A DNA stretch of 8,353 nucleotides, taken from NCBI GenBank assembly GCA_937922105.1, contig CAKZVN010000365.1, forward strand, positions 1 through 8,353. Direction: 5' to 3'. This document shows, piece after piece, positions 1 through 6,028 of this stretch (position 1 is its first letter; each line of letters opens with the position of its first letter). The DNA comes from an uncultured Litorilinea sp. (lineage in GTDB: Bacteria; Chloroflexota; Anaerolineae; Caldilineales; Caldilineaceae). Under the pieces are notes generated by a model. It ran no database searches and was not told the DNA's origin. It worked only from the letters and a program-made list of their open reading frames with translations. The translations under genes and the position numbers were made by a program.

Positions 1-2403
1 ATAGCGCACGAATTCCATGATCTGCGCGGCGAACTCTTGGCCTTCCTCCGAGCCGTAGCGAATGCCCAGCTTGTACATCATGTCGCCCAGGCCCATGATG
101 CCCAGCCCGATGCGGCGGGCGCGGTAGGCGGCTTCGGCGACTTCGGGCACAGCCGGGACGTAGGTGTTGGCGCTGACCACGTTGTCCAGGAAGTGGGTGC
201 TTTCTTCCACCGAACGGCGCAACAAATCCCAGTCCACTACGGGCGTGCCGTCGGCTGTGGTGGTGACATGGTTGCTCAGGTTGATGGACCCCAAGCAGCA
301 ATTTTCATAGGGGCCAAGCCATTGTTCGCCACAGTTATGGACGACGATGCCATTGGCGACAAACGAGTGGGTGAGCGGCTCGGTCAGGTCATAGACGGGC
401 TGCACGCCTAGCGGGGTGATGCGTTTGACGGTGGCGGTGAAGGTCTCGGCGTAGGGACCGCGCGGGCCATAGCTCGCCAATGCTGCGTCCAGCTTGCGCG
501 CTTTGGTCGCATGCAGGAAGCCGATTTCCTGGCGGAAGCGCAGCAGGTTTTGCTTGGAGATGACCAACTCATGACCGGCTTGGGTGGCGTAGTCTGCCAG
601 ACCGCCGTGACCATTGGGCATGGTCTTGACGCGCGCCGGTTGGCGGTTGTGGTAGAGCTTGGCGACGATACCGAAGTTGAGCAAAAGGCATTGTACATCG
701 CGCAACAGATCGGCGTTGACCGACCAGAGGCGCACACTGACGCCCTTTGCGGTGTTGTCCAGTACGGTCCCGTCGGCGGTGAACAGACCCTGTAGAAAAC
801 CCTGTTGCATGGCTTCGCTGCCGGTGAGGACGGCAGCGGGGACGCGCGTCTTGTCGGTGACACCCAGGTCGGCTAGGGTTTGGCGCAGGCGAGTAGAGAC
901 AACGCGCGTCTCGGCGCGAGCGGGGACTGTGGACACGCCCACCGGGTAGCTGCGTGTGGGGGCATAGGGATTGGCGTGGTGCGCGGGGTCTACAATCGCG
1001 TTCACATACGCCGCGAATTGTGGGGCCAAGTCTTGTTCGGCACCAAAGAACAGTAGGCCTGCGCCCTCGGCAGTGTTGAGGGTGCCGTCGCCAAACAGCC
1101 AACCCAGGGTGCGCCCCAGTTCCAGACTACCGCCGCGACCGAAGCCGCCTTTGCGGTTGAGGAGGTGGAGCTTCATCCCCGGCTCTAATTCCCCCAGCGC
1201 GACCCAGCCCCGGCTGGTCATGATCTGGTGGTTGGCGGTGGCTTTCAGTTGGAAGCCTTCGTCGGTTTCCAACAGGAAAACGGGCTTGTCTCCGGTGTAG
1301 AAGACCGGGGATGCCACCGGACTGAGCGTCTCATGACCGAAGCGCCCGTCTAGGACAATGCCGGGTCGCGACTGATCGGCGTGGAGTTGCGCGGCGGTGC
1401 GTAGACCGTCGCCGGTGTAGAGCAGCGTGTCGCCGGTGACGCAGGGGTTGGTGGCTTCCAGCGCATAGAGATGGGGGACGGGGTTGGAGCGGTTGGCGGC
1501 GTCAATGAAGAGCGCGCCGGGTTCGCCGTTGTGGTGCGCGTATTTGATGATCTTGGCGAAGAGGTCGCGAGCGCGCACGGTCTTCCAGACTGCTTTGTTG
1601 CGCGGGTTGATGAGGGGAAAGTCGGTGTCGTCCTTGACGGCTTGCATGAAGGCGTCGGTGATGGCAACGGAGATGTTAAAATTGGGAATGGCCCCCTCTT
1701 TGGCCTTGCACTCGATGAACTCTTCGATGTCGGGATGATCGACGCGCAGCACCCCCATGTTGGCGCCGCGCCTAGACCCGCCCTGCGCGATCTCGCCGAA
1801 GGCTTGGTCATAGACGCGCAGGAAGCCGACAGGTCCGGTAGCGCGGCCCGCGGAGGTGTGGACGACGTCGTTTTTGGGGCGCAGCCGGCTGAAGGAGAAG
1901 CCGTTGCCGCCGCCTGTCTGCTGGATCAGCGCGGCGACGCGCAGGGTGCTGAAGATGCCGTCGCTGCGCTTGCCCATGTCGTCTTCGATGGGCAATACGA
2001 AACAGGCTGCTAACTGGCCCAGCGGTGTGCCCGCGCCGGTGAAGGTGGGGCTGTTGGGGAAGAAGCGATACTGGGAGAGCAGGTCATAGAAAGTGCGCGT
2101 GGCGCTCTCCGGGTCGTCGCCATGTTGGGCTTCCACCTGCGCGACGTGGTAGGCGACGCGGTAGAACATGCCGCCGGGCGTTTCTAACAAGCTGCCGTCC
2201 AGGTCGCGGCGCAAATAGCGGCGCTCCAACACTTTGCGCGCGTTGTCGGATAGGGTGATGCGGCTTTCGTCCACGTAGGCGGGGGGCGTGAGCGCGATAC
2301 GCTTGCCCGCCTCGTTTTCGATGACGGTCGAGGCGCCGTGACTATTGGCGTGTCCGTTGGCGTGGACGGCGACGGCAGTGGGCAAGCTGGTTGCTGCGGG
2401 CAT
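1..2403 (-). CDS. nrdJ: NrdJ, adenosylcobalamin-dependent (class II) ribonucleotide reductase, intein-interrupted; 3' end outside window
   Basis: Class II reductase converts ribonucleotides to deoxyribonucleotides, using a cobalamin-generated cysteine thiyl radical and no oxygen or second subunit. The frame is open for 801 codons from the ATG at 2403 to the window edge: 431 reductase residues plus a 370-residue intein. Family signatures are FPNSPTFTGAG (113-123), the redox Cys134 in LAACFVLPIEDDMG, QQTGGGNGFSFSRLRP, GPVGFLRVYDQAF, IAQGGSRRGANMGVL and HPDIEEFIECK. The active-site NPCGE is split by the intein: Asn319-Pro320, then Cys691-Gly-Glu693 (Cys321 and Glu323 after splicing). After it come QWLGPYENCCLGSINL and RRIGLGIMGLGDMMYKLGI. 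The N-terminal 30 residues are low complexity (Ala/His/Asn) and there is no ATP-cone in the visible part. The C-terminal redox cysteines lie outside the window. It follows nrdR and is probably regulated by it. Confidence 0.95.
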   Translation of the reverse strand, partial: MPAATSLPTAVAVHANGHANSHGASTVIENEAGKRIALTPPAYVDESRITLSDNARKVLERRYLRRDLDGSLLETPGGMFYRVAYHVAQVEAQHGDDPESATRTFYDLLSQYRFFPNSPTFTGAGTPLGQLAACFVLPIEDDMGKRSDGIFSTLRVAALIQQTGGGNGFSFSRLRPKNDVVHTSAGRATGPVGFLRVYDQAFGEIAQGGSRRGANMGVLRVDHPDIEEFIECKAKEGAIPNFNISVAITDAFMQAVKDDTDFPLINPRNKAVWKTVRARDLFAKIIKYAHHNGEPGALFIDAANRSNPVPHLYALEATNPCVTGDTLLYTGDGLRTAAQLHADQSRPGIVLDGRFGHETLSPVASPVFYTGDKPVFLLETDEGFQLKATANHQIMTSRGWVALGELEPGMKLHLLNRKGGFGRGGSLELGRTLGWLFGDGTLNTAEGAGLLFFGAEQDLAPQFAAYVNAIVDPAHHANPYAPTRSYPVGVSTVPARAETRVVSTRLRQTLADLGVTDKTRVPAAVLTGSEAMQQGFLQGLFTADGTVLDNTAKGVSVRLWSVNADLLRDVQCLLLNFGIVAKLYHNRQPARVKTMPNGHGGLADYATQAGHELVISKQNLLRFRQEIGFLHATKARKLDAALASYGPRGPYAETFTATVKRITPLGVQPVYDLTEPLTHSFVANGIVVHNCGEQWLGPYENCCLGSINLSNHVTTTADGTPVVDWDLLRRSVEESTHFLDNVVSANTYVPAVPEVAEAAYRARRIGLGIMGLGDMMYKLGIRYGSEEGQEFAAQIMEFVRY
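334..1443 (-). mobile_element. Intein with LAGLIDADG (DOD) homing endonuclease, inserted at the NrdJ active site
   Basis: This in-frame insertion of 370 residues (protein positions 321-690) excises itself from NrdJ by protein splicing and can spread by homing. The N-terminal splicing block starts at Cys321 (CVTGDTLLYTGDG). Block B has the T..H motif TANHQIM with Thr389 and His392. Two endonuclease motifs follow, LGWLFGDG (433-440, acidic Asp439) and LQGLFTADG (537-545, Asp544), about 105 residues apart as in two-motif DOD enzymes. The C-terminal blocks are VYDLTEPLTHSFVANG and IVVHN, with His689-Asn690, followed by the +1 nucleophile Cys691, which is also the reductase catalytic Cys. All splicing and both acidic endonuclease residues are intact, so both activities may be retained (inference). 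The frame is continuous across both junctions with no stop. Removing it restores TNP-CGEQ. Confidence 0.95.
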
Positions 2404-2415
2404 GAAATTCCTCCT
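2404..2415 (-). promoter_or_regulatory. Strong ribosome-binding site of nrdJ
   Basis: AGGAGG (2410-2415) lies 6 nt upstream of the ATG at 2401-2403. This is the best Shine-Dalgarno in the window. It fixes the nrdJ start and indicates high translation of the reductase compared with nrdR. Confidence 0.85.
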
Positions 2416-2437
2416 GAGCAAACGCATAGGGCGAACG

Positions 2438-2478
2438 AATAAAAACGATCCACGCAGGGCTGTGCATCGTTGCACAGC
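2438..2478 (-). promoter_or_regulatory. Candidate attenuator in the nrdJ leader (mutually exclusive hairpins)
   Basis: Two overlapping stems can form in the transcript. The first is a perfect 8-bp hairpin, GCTGTGCA/TGCACAGC with loop ACGA (2459-2478). The second pairs AACGATGCAC (2462-2471) with GTGGATCGTT (2444-2453), 9 of 10 positions, around an 8-nt loop. It is followed at once by TTTATT, so it looks like an intrinsic terminator. The bases 2462-2471 are shared, so forming one stem excludes the other. This lies about 40 nt upstream of the nrdJ ATG. A ligand or protein that opens the first stem would switch transcription off; what that signal is cannot be read from the sequence. Confidence 0.45.
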
Positions 2479-2582
2479 GCGGGGATGCGGTTGTGGCTCG
2501 CTTGTCGGTTGTTGTGCCGGCGCGCTAGGTCGGCGGTCATTGAGACCCCGCCGCAGGGACGCCCCGGGCGAGGGAAAGAATG

Positions 2583-2607
2583 AGCAGGCCGGACAAGGCC
2601 GCCTGCT
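2583..2607 (-). terminator. Second hairpin after nrdR, weak terminator candidate
   Basis: AGCAGGC/GCCTGCT pair over 7 bp and extend by two more G-C pairs past a bulge. On the minus strand the stem is followed by a pyrimidine-rich CATTCTTTCCC, not a true T-run. It may cause partial termination between nrdR and nrdJ. Confidence 0.35.
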
Positions 2608-2615
2608 TTGGGTTG

Positions 2616-2636
2616 TGTGCCGATAGAACCGGCACA
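2616..2636 (-). other. Hairpin just after nrdR
   Basis: TGTGCCG and CGGCACA form a perfect 7-bp stem with a 7-nt loop, 15 nt past the nrdR stop. No T-run follows, so it may stabilise the nrdR 3' end or be an mRNA processing site rather than a strong intrinsic terminator. Confidence 0.4.
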
Positions 2637-2651
2637 GCGATGTGGTTGGGA

Positions 2652-3095
2652 TCAGCGCCCCATGACGCGGTCAATCTCGGCGCGCAGATCGGCTAGGTCT
2701 TTGATGTTGAGATAGACGCTGGCAAAGCGCACATAGGCCACTTGATCGAGTTGGGCCAAATGGTCCAGCACCAGGTTGCCGATCATTTCGCTTTTGACCT
2801 CGGCGCGACCCAGGCTGTGGAGCGCTTCTTCGATCTGTACGACGATGTGCTCGATGGCGTCGCTGCTGACCGGGCGCTTGGTCGCGGCCAATTGGATGCC
2901 GGAGAGCAGCTTTTGGCGGTCGAACGGTTCGCGGCGCCCGTCACTTTTGACCACCAGCAGGCTAGCCGCGACATGTTCATAGGTTGTGAAGCGCTGTCCG
3001 CACTCGTCGCAGCGGCGCCGGCGGCGGATTCCGTCGGCGGCATCCCGCGTGTCAATGACCTTATGTTGGGTATTGCCGCAGTGTGGGCAGCGCAT
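2652..3095 (-). CDS. nrdR: NrdR, transcriptional repressor of ribonucleotide reductase genes
   Basis: NrdR is the nucleotide-sensing repressor that binds tandem NrdR boxes ahead of ribonucleotide reductase genes and shuts them down when dATP is high. The 147 residues are the usual length. The zinc ribbon is complete, with Cys3, Cys6, Cys29 and Cys32 (MRCPHCGN and RRRRCDECGQRFTTYE). An Arg-rich stretch precedes Cys29 and takes part in DNA binding. From about residue 46 to 136 there is an ATP-cone domain, starting VVKSDGRREPFDRQKL and ending FASVYLNIKDL, the allosteric nucleotide site also found in reductases. It sits directly upstream of nrdJ in the same direction, so its likely target is local. 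The Shine-Dalgarno is weak (AGGA about 12 nt upstream), as expected for a low-abundance regulator. Confidence 0.98.
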   Translation of the reverse strand: MRCPHCGNTQHKVIDTRDAADGIRRRRRCDECGQRFTTYEHVAASLLVVKSDGRREPFDRQKLLSGIQLAATKRPVSSDAIEHIVVQIEEALHSLGRAEVKSEMIGNLVLDHLAQLDQVAYVRFASVYLNIKDLADLRAEIDRVMGR

Positions 3096-3106
3096 GGCAG
3101 GAGTAT

Positions 3107-3153
3107 ATCCTAGATGTTGTGTCGGCGCAAGTTATGAACACTACATATGGGCG
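3107..3153 (-). promoter_or_regulatory. Pair of candidate NrdR boxes upstream of nrdR
   Basis: Two 16-bp sites, 3138-3153 and 3107-3122, resemble the published NrdR-box consensus (acaCwAtATaTwGtgt, from memory). By my count they match 11 and 12 of 16 positions, and both keep the C.A.AT.T.G skeleton. They are 15 bp apart, 31 bp centre to centre, which is the same-face spacing typical of functional NrdR box pairs. They lie between the proposed promoter and the nrdR start, suggesting that NrdR represses its own operon when dATP/ATP signals excess dNTPs. Confidence 0.5.
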
Positions 3154-3159
3154 ACTGTC

Positions 3160-3178
3160 GTAGCACAGTGTAGCACAG
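3160..3178 (-). repeat. Two 9-bp direct repeats at 10-bp spacing over the nrdR -10 region
   Basis: CTGTGCTAC occurs twice on the minus strand (3170-3178 and 3160-3168) with one base between copies. The repeat period is therefore 10 bp, about one helical turn. The copies overlap the proposed -10 box, so they may be an operator, or simply a small tandem duplication. Confidence 0.5.
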
Positions 3179-3195
3179 GATCGCGTGGGCCGCAA
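3167..3195 (-). promoter_or_regulatory. Candidate promoter for nrdR(-nrdJ)
   Basis: On the minus strand TTGCGG (3190-3195) and TACACT (3167-3172) are 17 bp apart, and the -10 is preceded directly by TGC, an extended -10 feature. The -35 is weak. Initiation near 3160 would place two NrdR-box-like palindromes just downstream in the leader, a repressing position. The assignment is tentative. Confidence 0.4.
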
Positions 3196-3211
3196 ATACG
3201 AAACGCGTGTT

Positions 3212-3232
3212 CTGCCGACTCGTGATCGGCAG
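3212..3232 (-). other. Inverted repeat upstream of the nrdR promoter
   Basis: CTGCCGA and TCGGCAG form a perfect 7-bp inverted repeat around a 7-bp centre. It lies between the ftsZ terminator and the proposed nrdR -35 box. No T-run follows. It could be a backup transcript end or an operator; I cannot tell which. Confidence 0.3.
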
Positions 3233-3268
3233 TGGCATAGGGATACGCGGAATTTTGATGTTGGCGGG

Positions 3269-3311
3269 AAAAGAGCCGGCGGGCGCACAGAGTTGGTGTG
3301 TGCCCGCCGGC
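3269..3311 (-). terminator. Rho-independent terminator of the ftsZ transcript
   Basis: A 15-bp stem (arms 3275-3289 and 3297-3311, with one G-T wobble-type position) and a 7-nt loop is followed on the minus strand by TCTTTT. It begins 54 nt past the ftsZ stop codon. It separates the dcw operon from the downstream nrdR-nrdJ unit. Confidence 0.88.
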
Positions 3312-3365
3312 GAAGTGCGAAAAATCTCGGTTGTCCACCTGGGGCCGTCCGAGGGCCCGTGTGCG

Positions 3366-4556
3366 CTAGCGCCCGTTGCCGCGCGCGCGGCGTAGGAAAG
3401 AGGGGATGTCTAGGTCGTCCACCTCGAAGGTGCGGACTTTGTAGTCGCTGTTGGTCGAGGGCACGGGCCGAGCATCCGGGCGTTGGTGCGGCGCACGGTG
3501 ATCGTAGCCTGGGCGTGTGTATTGCGCCGGTTCCACCGGATCTTGGCGGTCGAAGCCGGTGGCGATGACCGTCAACTGGATTTCGTCTTTCATGTTGGAG
3601 TCAATGACCGCGCCGAAGATGATGTTGCACTCCGGGTGGGCGCTGCCGCGGATGATCTCGGCGGCTTCGCTGACTTCCAACAGCCCCATGTCGTTGCCGC
3701 CCTTGACGTTGATCAGGATGGAGCGCGCGCCGTCAATAGAGATGTCCAGCAAGGAACTGTGGATGGCCTTTTGCACGGCGTCCTTGGCGCGGTTTTCGCC
3801 GCTGCCCACGCCGATCGCCATGAGCGCGGCGCCGCCTTCCAACATAACCGAGCGCACGTCCGCAAAGTCCACGTTGATGAGACCGGGCACGGTGATCAAC
3901 TCGCTGATGCCCTGGATGCCCTGGCGCAGCACGTCATCGGCGGTGCGGAAGGCCTGGGGCATGGTGACTTTCTTGTCCACCAGTTGCAGCAGGCGGTCGT
4001 TGGGGATGGCGATGAGCGTGTCTACGTTTTTCTTGAGCAAGTCCAGCGAGCTTTCTGCGGAGCGGCGACGTTGCGCGCCCTCGAAGGAGAAGGGCTTGGT
4101 GACGACGCCGATGGTGAGCGCGCCCAACTCGCGCGCTAGCCCGGCGATGATGGGCGAAGCGCCGGAGCCGGTGCCGCCGCCCATGCCCGCGGTGACGAAG
4201 ATCATGTCCGCGCCGGCAAGGATTTCCTTGAGTTCTTCCCGGCTCTCGTCCGCGGCGCGTTGCCCGATCTCCGGATTGCCGCCGGAGCCAAGCCCCTTGG
4301 TCAGTTTGTCGCCGATCCGCACGCGGATGGGCGCGTTGGAGAGCATGAGCGCCTGCGCGTCGGTGTTGACGGCAATAAACTCGACGCCCTGGATGCCCTC
4401 CTCGATCATGCGGTTGACGGCATTTTGACCGCCGCCCCCCACGCCGACTACCTTGATCTTGGCGAAATTCTCCACGAACTGGGGTTGCGTGTTCGCACGC
4501 GCCATCTTCTGCTCCTTGTCTGACGACTTGTCCGCGCCCTGGATGAACGAGTCCAT
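3366..4556 (-). CDS. ftsZ: Cell division protein FtsZ (tubulin-like GTPase)
   Basis: FtsZ polymerises with GTP into the cytokinetic ring that organises septal wall synthesis. The 396 residues contain the N-terminal nucleotide-binding region starting IKVVGVGGGGQNAVNRM (34-50), the tubulin signature GGGTGSG (126-132) and the T7 synergy loop NVDFADV (228-234), whose Asp230 and Asp233 complete the GTPase site of the next subunit. A short variable linker (about 336-378) leads to a conserved C-terminal tail, DLDIPSFLRR (381-390), the FtsA-binding peptide. Two starts are plausible. Met1 (4556) is preceded by AGGAGG about 12 nt away. Met18 (4505) has AAGGAG with an ideal 6-nt spacer and would give a 379-residue protein starting MARANTQ. 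The family core begins only at about residue 28, so I regard Met18 as at least equally likely. ftsZ has its own promoter upstream and a strong terminator downstream. Confidence 0.98.
   Translation of the reverse strand: MDSFIQGADKSSDKEQKMARANTQPQFVENFAKIKVVGVGGGGQNAVNRMIEEGIQGVEFIAVNTDAQALMLSNAPIRVRIGDKLTKGLGSGGNPEIGQRAADESREELKEILAGADMIFVTAGMGGGTGSGASPIIAGLARELGALTIGVVTKPFSFEGAQRRRSAESSLDLLKKNVDTLIAIPNDRLLQLVDKKVTMPQAFRTADDVLRQGIQGISELITVPGLINVDFADVRSVMLEGGAALMAIGVGSGENRAKDAVQKAIHSSLLDISIDGARSILINVKGGNDMGLLEVSEAAEIIRGSAHPECNIIFGAVIDSNMKDEIQLTVIATGFDRQDPVEPAQYTRPGYDHRAPHQRPDARPVPSTNSDYKVRTFEVDDLDIPSFLRRARGNGR
4506..4517 (-). promoter_or_regulatory. Internal ribosome-binding site deciding the ftsZ start
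   Basis: AAGGAG (4512-4517) precedes the ATG at 4503-4505 by 6 nt. This is better spaced than the AGGAGG ahead of the upstream in-frame ATG at 4554-4556. Either or both starts may be used, giving FtsZ forms that differ by 17 N-terminal residues. Confidence 0.5.
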
Positions 4557-4676
4557 AAACGACCTACCCTCCTCTGACCGAACGAACGGCGCCCCACAGT
4601 TAGGAAGGGATGATGAATGACCGGGAAGCGTGACTGTGGATTGCCCGTGGCAACAAAGACCGAAATAAATACCGAC

Positions 4677-4706
4677 ATTATACTTGTATTCCGCCTATCC
4701 TGGCAA
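4677..4706 (-). promoter_or_regulatory. Sigma-70-type promoter for ftsZ
   Basis: On the minus strand TTGCCA (4701-4706) and TATAAT (4677-4682) are separated by 18 bp. The -10 is a perfect consensus and the -35 matches five of six bases. The element overlaps the ftsA stop codon and would start transcription near 4670, giving a ftsZ leader of roughly 115 nt. This would allow ftsZ to be made at a higher level than ftsA, as FtsZ stoichiometry normally requires. Housekeeping sigma specificity is assumed from the sequence alone. Confidence 0.6.
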
Positions 4707-5948
4707 CAAGTTTTTTAGCGCCCGCATGGCCCGCCCCATCCACTCGGCGCCGCCGCGATGTTTGGGCGTCTCGCGACGAATCTTGCGCGCATCCTCGTGC
4801 AGCCCCCACAGCAGTAAGCCGATGCTGGTGGAGTAGGCTGGGCTTTGCAGGTGGCGGCTGAGACCGGTGATGGGCAGCCGGTTGCTGGGCGCGCCAATGC
4901 GCACCGGCATGCCCAGGATGCTGCGCCCTAGCTCGGTCATCCCCGGCAAGAGGCTGCACCCGCCGGTCAAGACGACCCCGGCGGAGAGGCGCTCATAGTA
5001 GCCGCTCTCTTGCAACTGGTCTTGGATGATTTCAAAGGTCTCGCTGGCGCGGTGCGCCAGGATTTGGCAGATAAAGTGGCGGCTGAAGCTGCGCTCTGCC
5101 TTTTCACCGAAGACCGCGGCCCACACGCGGTCGTCTTCGGGCACACGTTCGGGCAAGACGCTACCGTAGCGCAGCTTTAGCTCTTCGGCGGTCTCTTCGG
5201 GCGCATGGAGACCCACCGCGATGTCGTGGGAAAAGTGGTTGCCGCCCACGTCCAATACACGCGTATGGCAGAGACCGTCGTCCAGGAAGATTGCCAGGTC
5301 GGTGGTGCCGCCGCCGATGTCCACCACCGCAACGCCCATGCGCCGCTCTTCGGGGCGCAAGACCGCTTCGTTGGCGGCTAACGGCTCCAGCACCAATTCG
5401 TCAATTTCGATGTCGTGGGCGCGCACGCACTGGGTGATGTTGTTGATGGCGGTGGTGCTGCCGGTGACGATGTGCGCGTCCACTTCCAGGCGGTAGGCGC
5501 TCATGCCCAACGGATGCTGGATGTGGGGCTGACCGTCCACCACCCATTCGCGCGCGATGGTGTGGATGACTTCGGTGTTTTGGGGCAGAGCGACCGCGCG
5601 CGCGCCTTCTAGCGCGCGCTGCATGTCCTGGTTGGTGACGCCATGGCGCGCGTCGACGGGGCTGACGCCCTTGCTGTTGAGCGTGCTGATGTGGCTGCCC
5701 GCGACGCCCACATAGGCACTGGTCAGGGCGCGACCGGCGTCGCTTTCGGCCTTTTCGACGGCCTCACCGATGGCGGCAATCGCCTCGCTGACATTGACGA
5801 CAACGCCGCGGCGGATGCCCCGGCTGGCGGATTGGCCTTCGCCCAAGATGCGCAGCGTCAGATTGCCCAGGCTGTCGTGGGTGACCGCGGCGACCAGCGC
5901 GCAAATTTTGGTGGTGCCGATATCAATGGCAGAGATGAATTCTTCCAT
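4695..5948 (-). CDS. ftsA: Cell division protein FtsA, actin-like membrane tether of FtsZ
   Basis: FtsA is an ATP-binding actin homologue that polymerises at midcell, attaches FtsZ filaments to the membrane and recruits later divisome proteins. The 417 residues match the usual length. Visible signatures are the phosphate-1 loop AIDIGTTKI (7-15), the FtsA-specific 1C domain around 82-163, the phosphate-2 loop VVDIGGGTTDLAIF (208-221) and the adenosine-motif strand VVLTGGCSLLPGM (325-337). The protein ends in WMGRAMRALKNLLPG (403-417), a basic amphipathic helix of the type that inserts into the inner leaflet of the membrane. The start at 5948 places the phosphate-1 loop at the expected distance from the N terminus. 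It lies between ftsQ and ftsZ, as in many dcw clusters. A promoter for ftsZ overlaps its last codons and stop. Confidence 0.97.
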   Translation of the reverse strand: MEEFISAIDIGTTKICALVAAVTHDSLGNLTLRILGEGQSASRGIRRGVVVNVSEAIAAIGEAVEKAESDAGRALTSAYVGVAGSHISTLNSKGVSPVDARHGVTNQDMQRALEGARAVALPQNTEVIHTIAREWVVDGQPHIQHPLGMSAYRLEVDAHIVTGSTTAINNITQCVRAHDIEIDELVLEPLAANEAVLRPEERRMGVAVVDIGGGTTDLAIFLDDGLCHTRVLDVGGNHFSHDIAVGLHAPEETAEELKLRYGSVLPERVPEDDRVWAAVFGEKAERSFSRHFICQILAHRASETFEIIQDQLQESGYYERLSAGVVLTGGCSLLPGMTELGRSILGMPVRIGAPSNRLPITGLSRHLQSPAYSTSIGLLLWGLHEDARKIRRETPKHRGGAEWMGRAMRALKNLLPG

Positions 5949-5975
5949 GTCGCTTGCTATCCTACGTGAACACTG

Positions 5976-6013
5976 CCGGTTTGCGGCGCAGTTGCCGTCC
6001 TGCGCGTCACCGG
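5976..6013 (-). other. Intercistronic hairpin between ftsQ and ftsA
   Basis: The 80-bp gap between the ftsQ stop and the ftsA ATG contains nested inverted repeats on the transcribed strand. An outer CCGGT/ACCGG pair encloses an inner GCGCAG/CTGCGC pair with an 8-nt loop. No T-run follows, so it is not a classical intrinsic terminator. It may be an mRNA processing, stability or translation-tuning element, or chance in GC-rich DNA. The ftsA ATG has only a weak, distant AGGA upstream. Confidence 0.35.
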
Positions 6014-6028
6014 TCCGGCGGCGATTCT

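Noticed and set aside
1..2403. An apparently gene-poor or frameshifted region, because only short overlapping frames are bounded by stops here.
   Set aside because: A single minus-strand frame is open from 2403 to the window edge. Conserved reductase and intein residues (Cys134, Cys321, His392, Asp439, Asp544, Asn690, Cys691) all fall in that frame.
2438..2478. IS element end or attachment site, suggested by the inverted repeats near 2460.
   Set aside because: No transposase, integrase or matching distal repeat is present. An RNA hairpin explains the symmetry better.
2184..2540. Small minus-strand frame starting in the nrdJ leader (possible leader peptide or regulator).
   Set aside because: It runs out of frame into the conserved start of nrdJ, and its sequence there is only a shifted reading of nrdJ. 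No Shine-Dalgarno stands out.
2404..2651. Cobalamin riboswitch upstream of a B12-dependent reductase.
   Set aside because: A CCCCGCGCTGTG stretch and the CAGGAG near the start faintly recall riboswitch boxes. The full B12 box and the other conserved core elements are not visible, and CAGGAG is the Shine-Dalgarno. Infernal with the Rfam cobalamin model would decide.
3517..4428. Long plus-strand open frame of about 300 codons opposite ftsZ.
   Set aside because: It is an antisense shadow of a GC-rich gene. Its composition is Ser/Pro/Met-rich with no recognisable domain, and ftsZ on the other strand is unmistakable.
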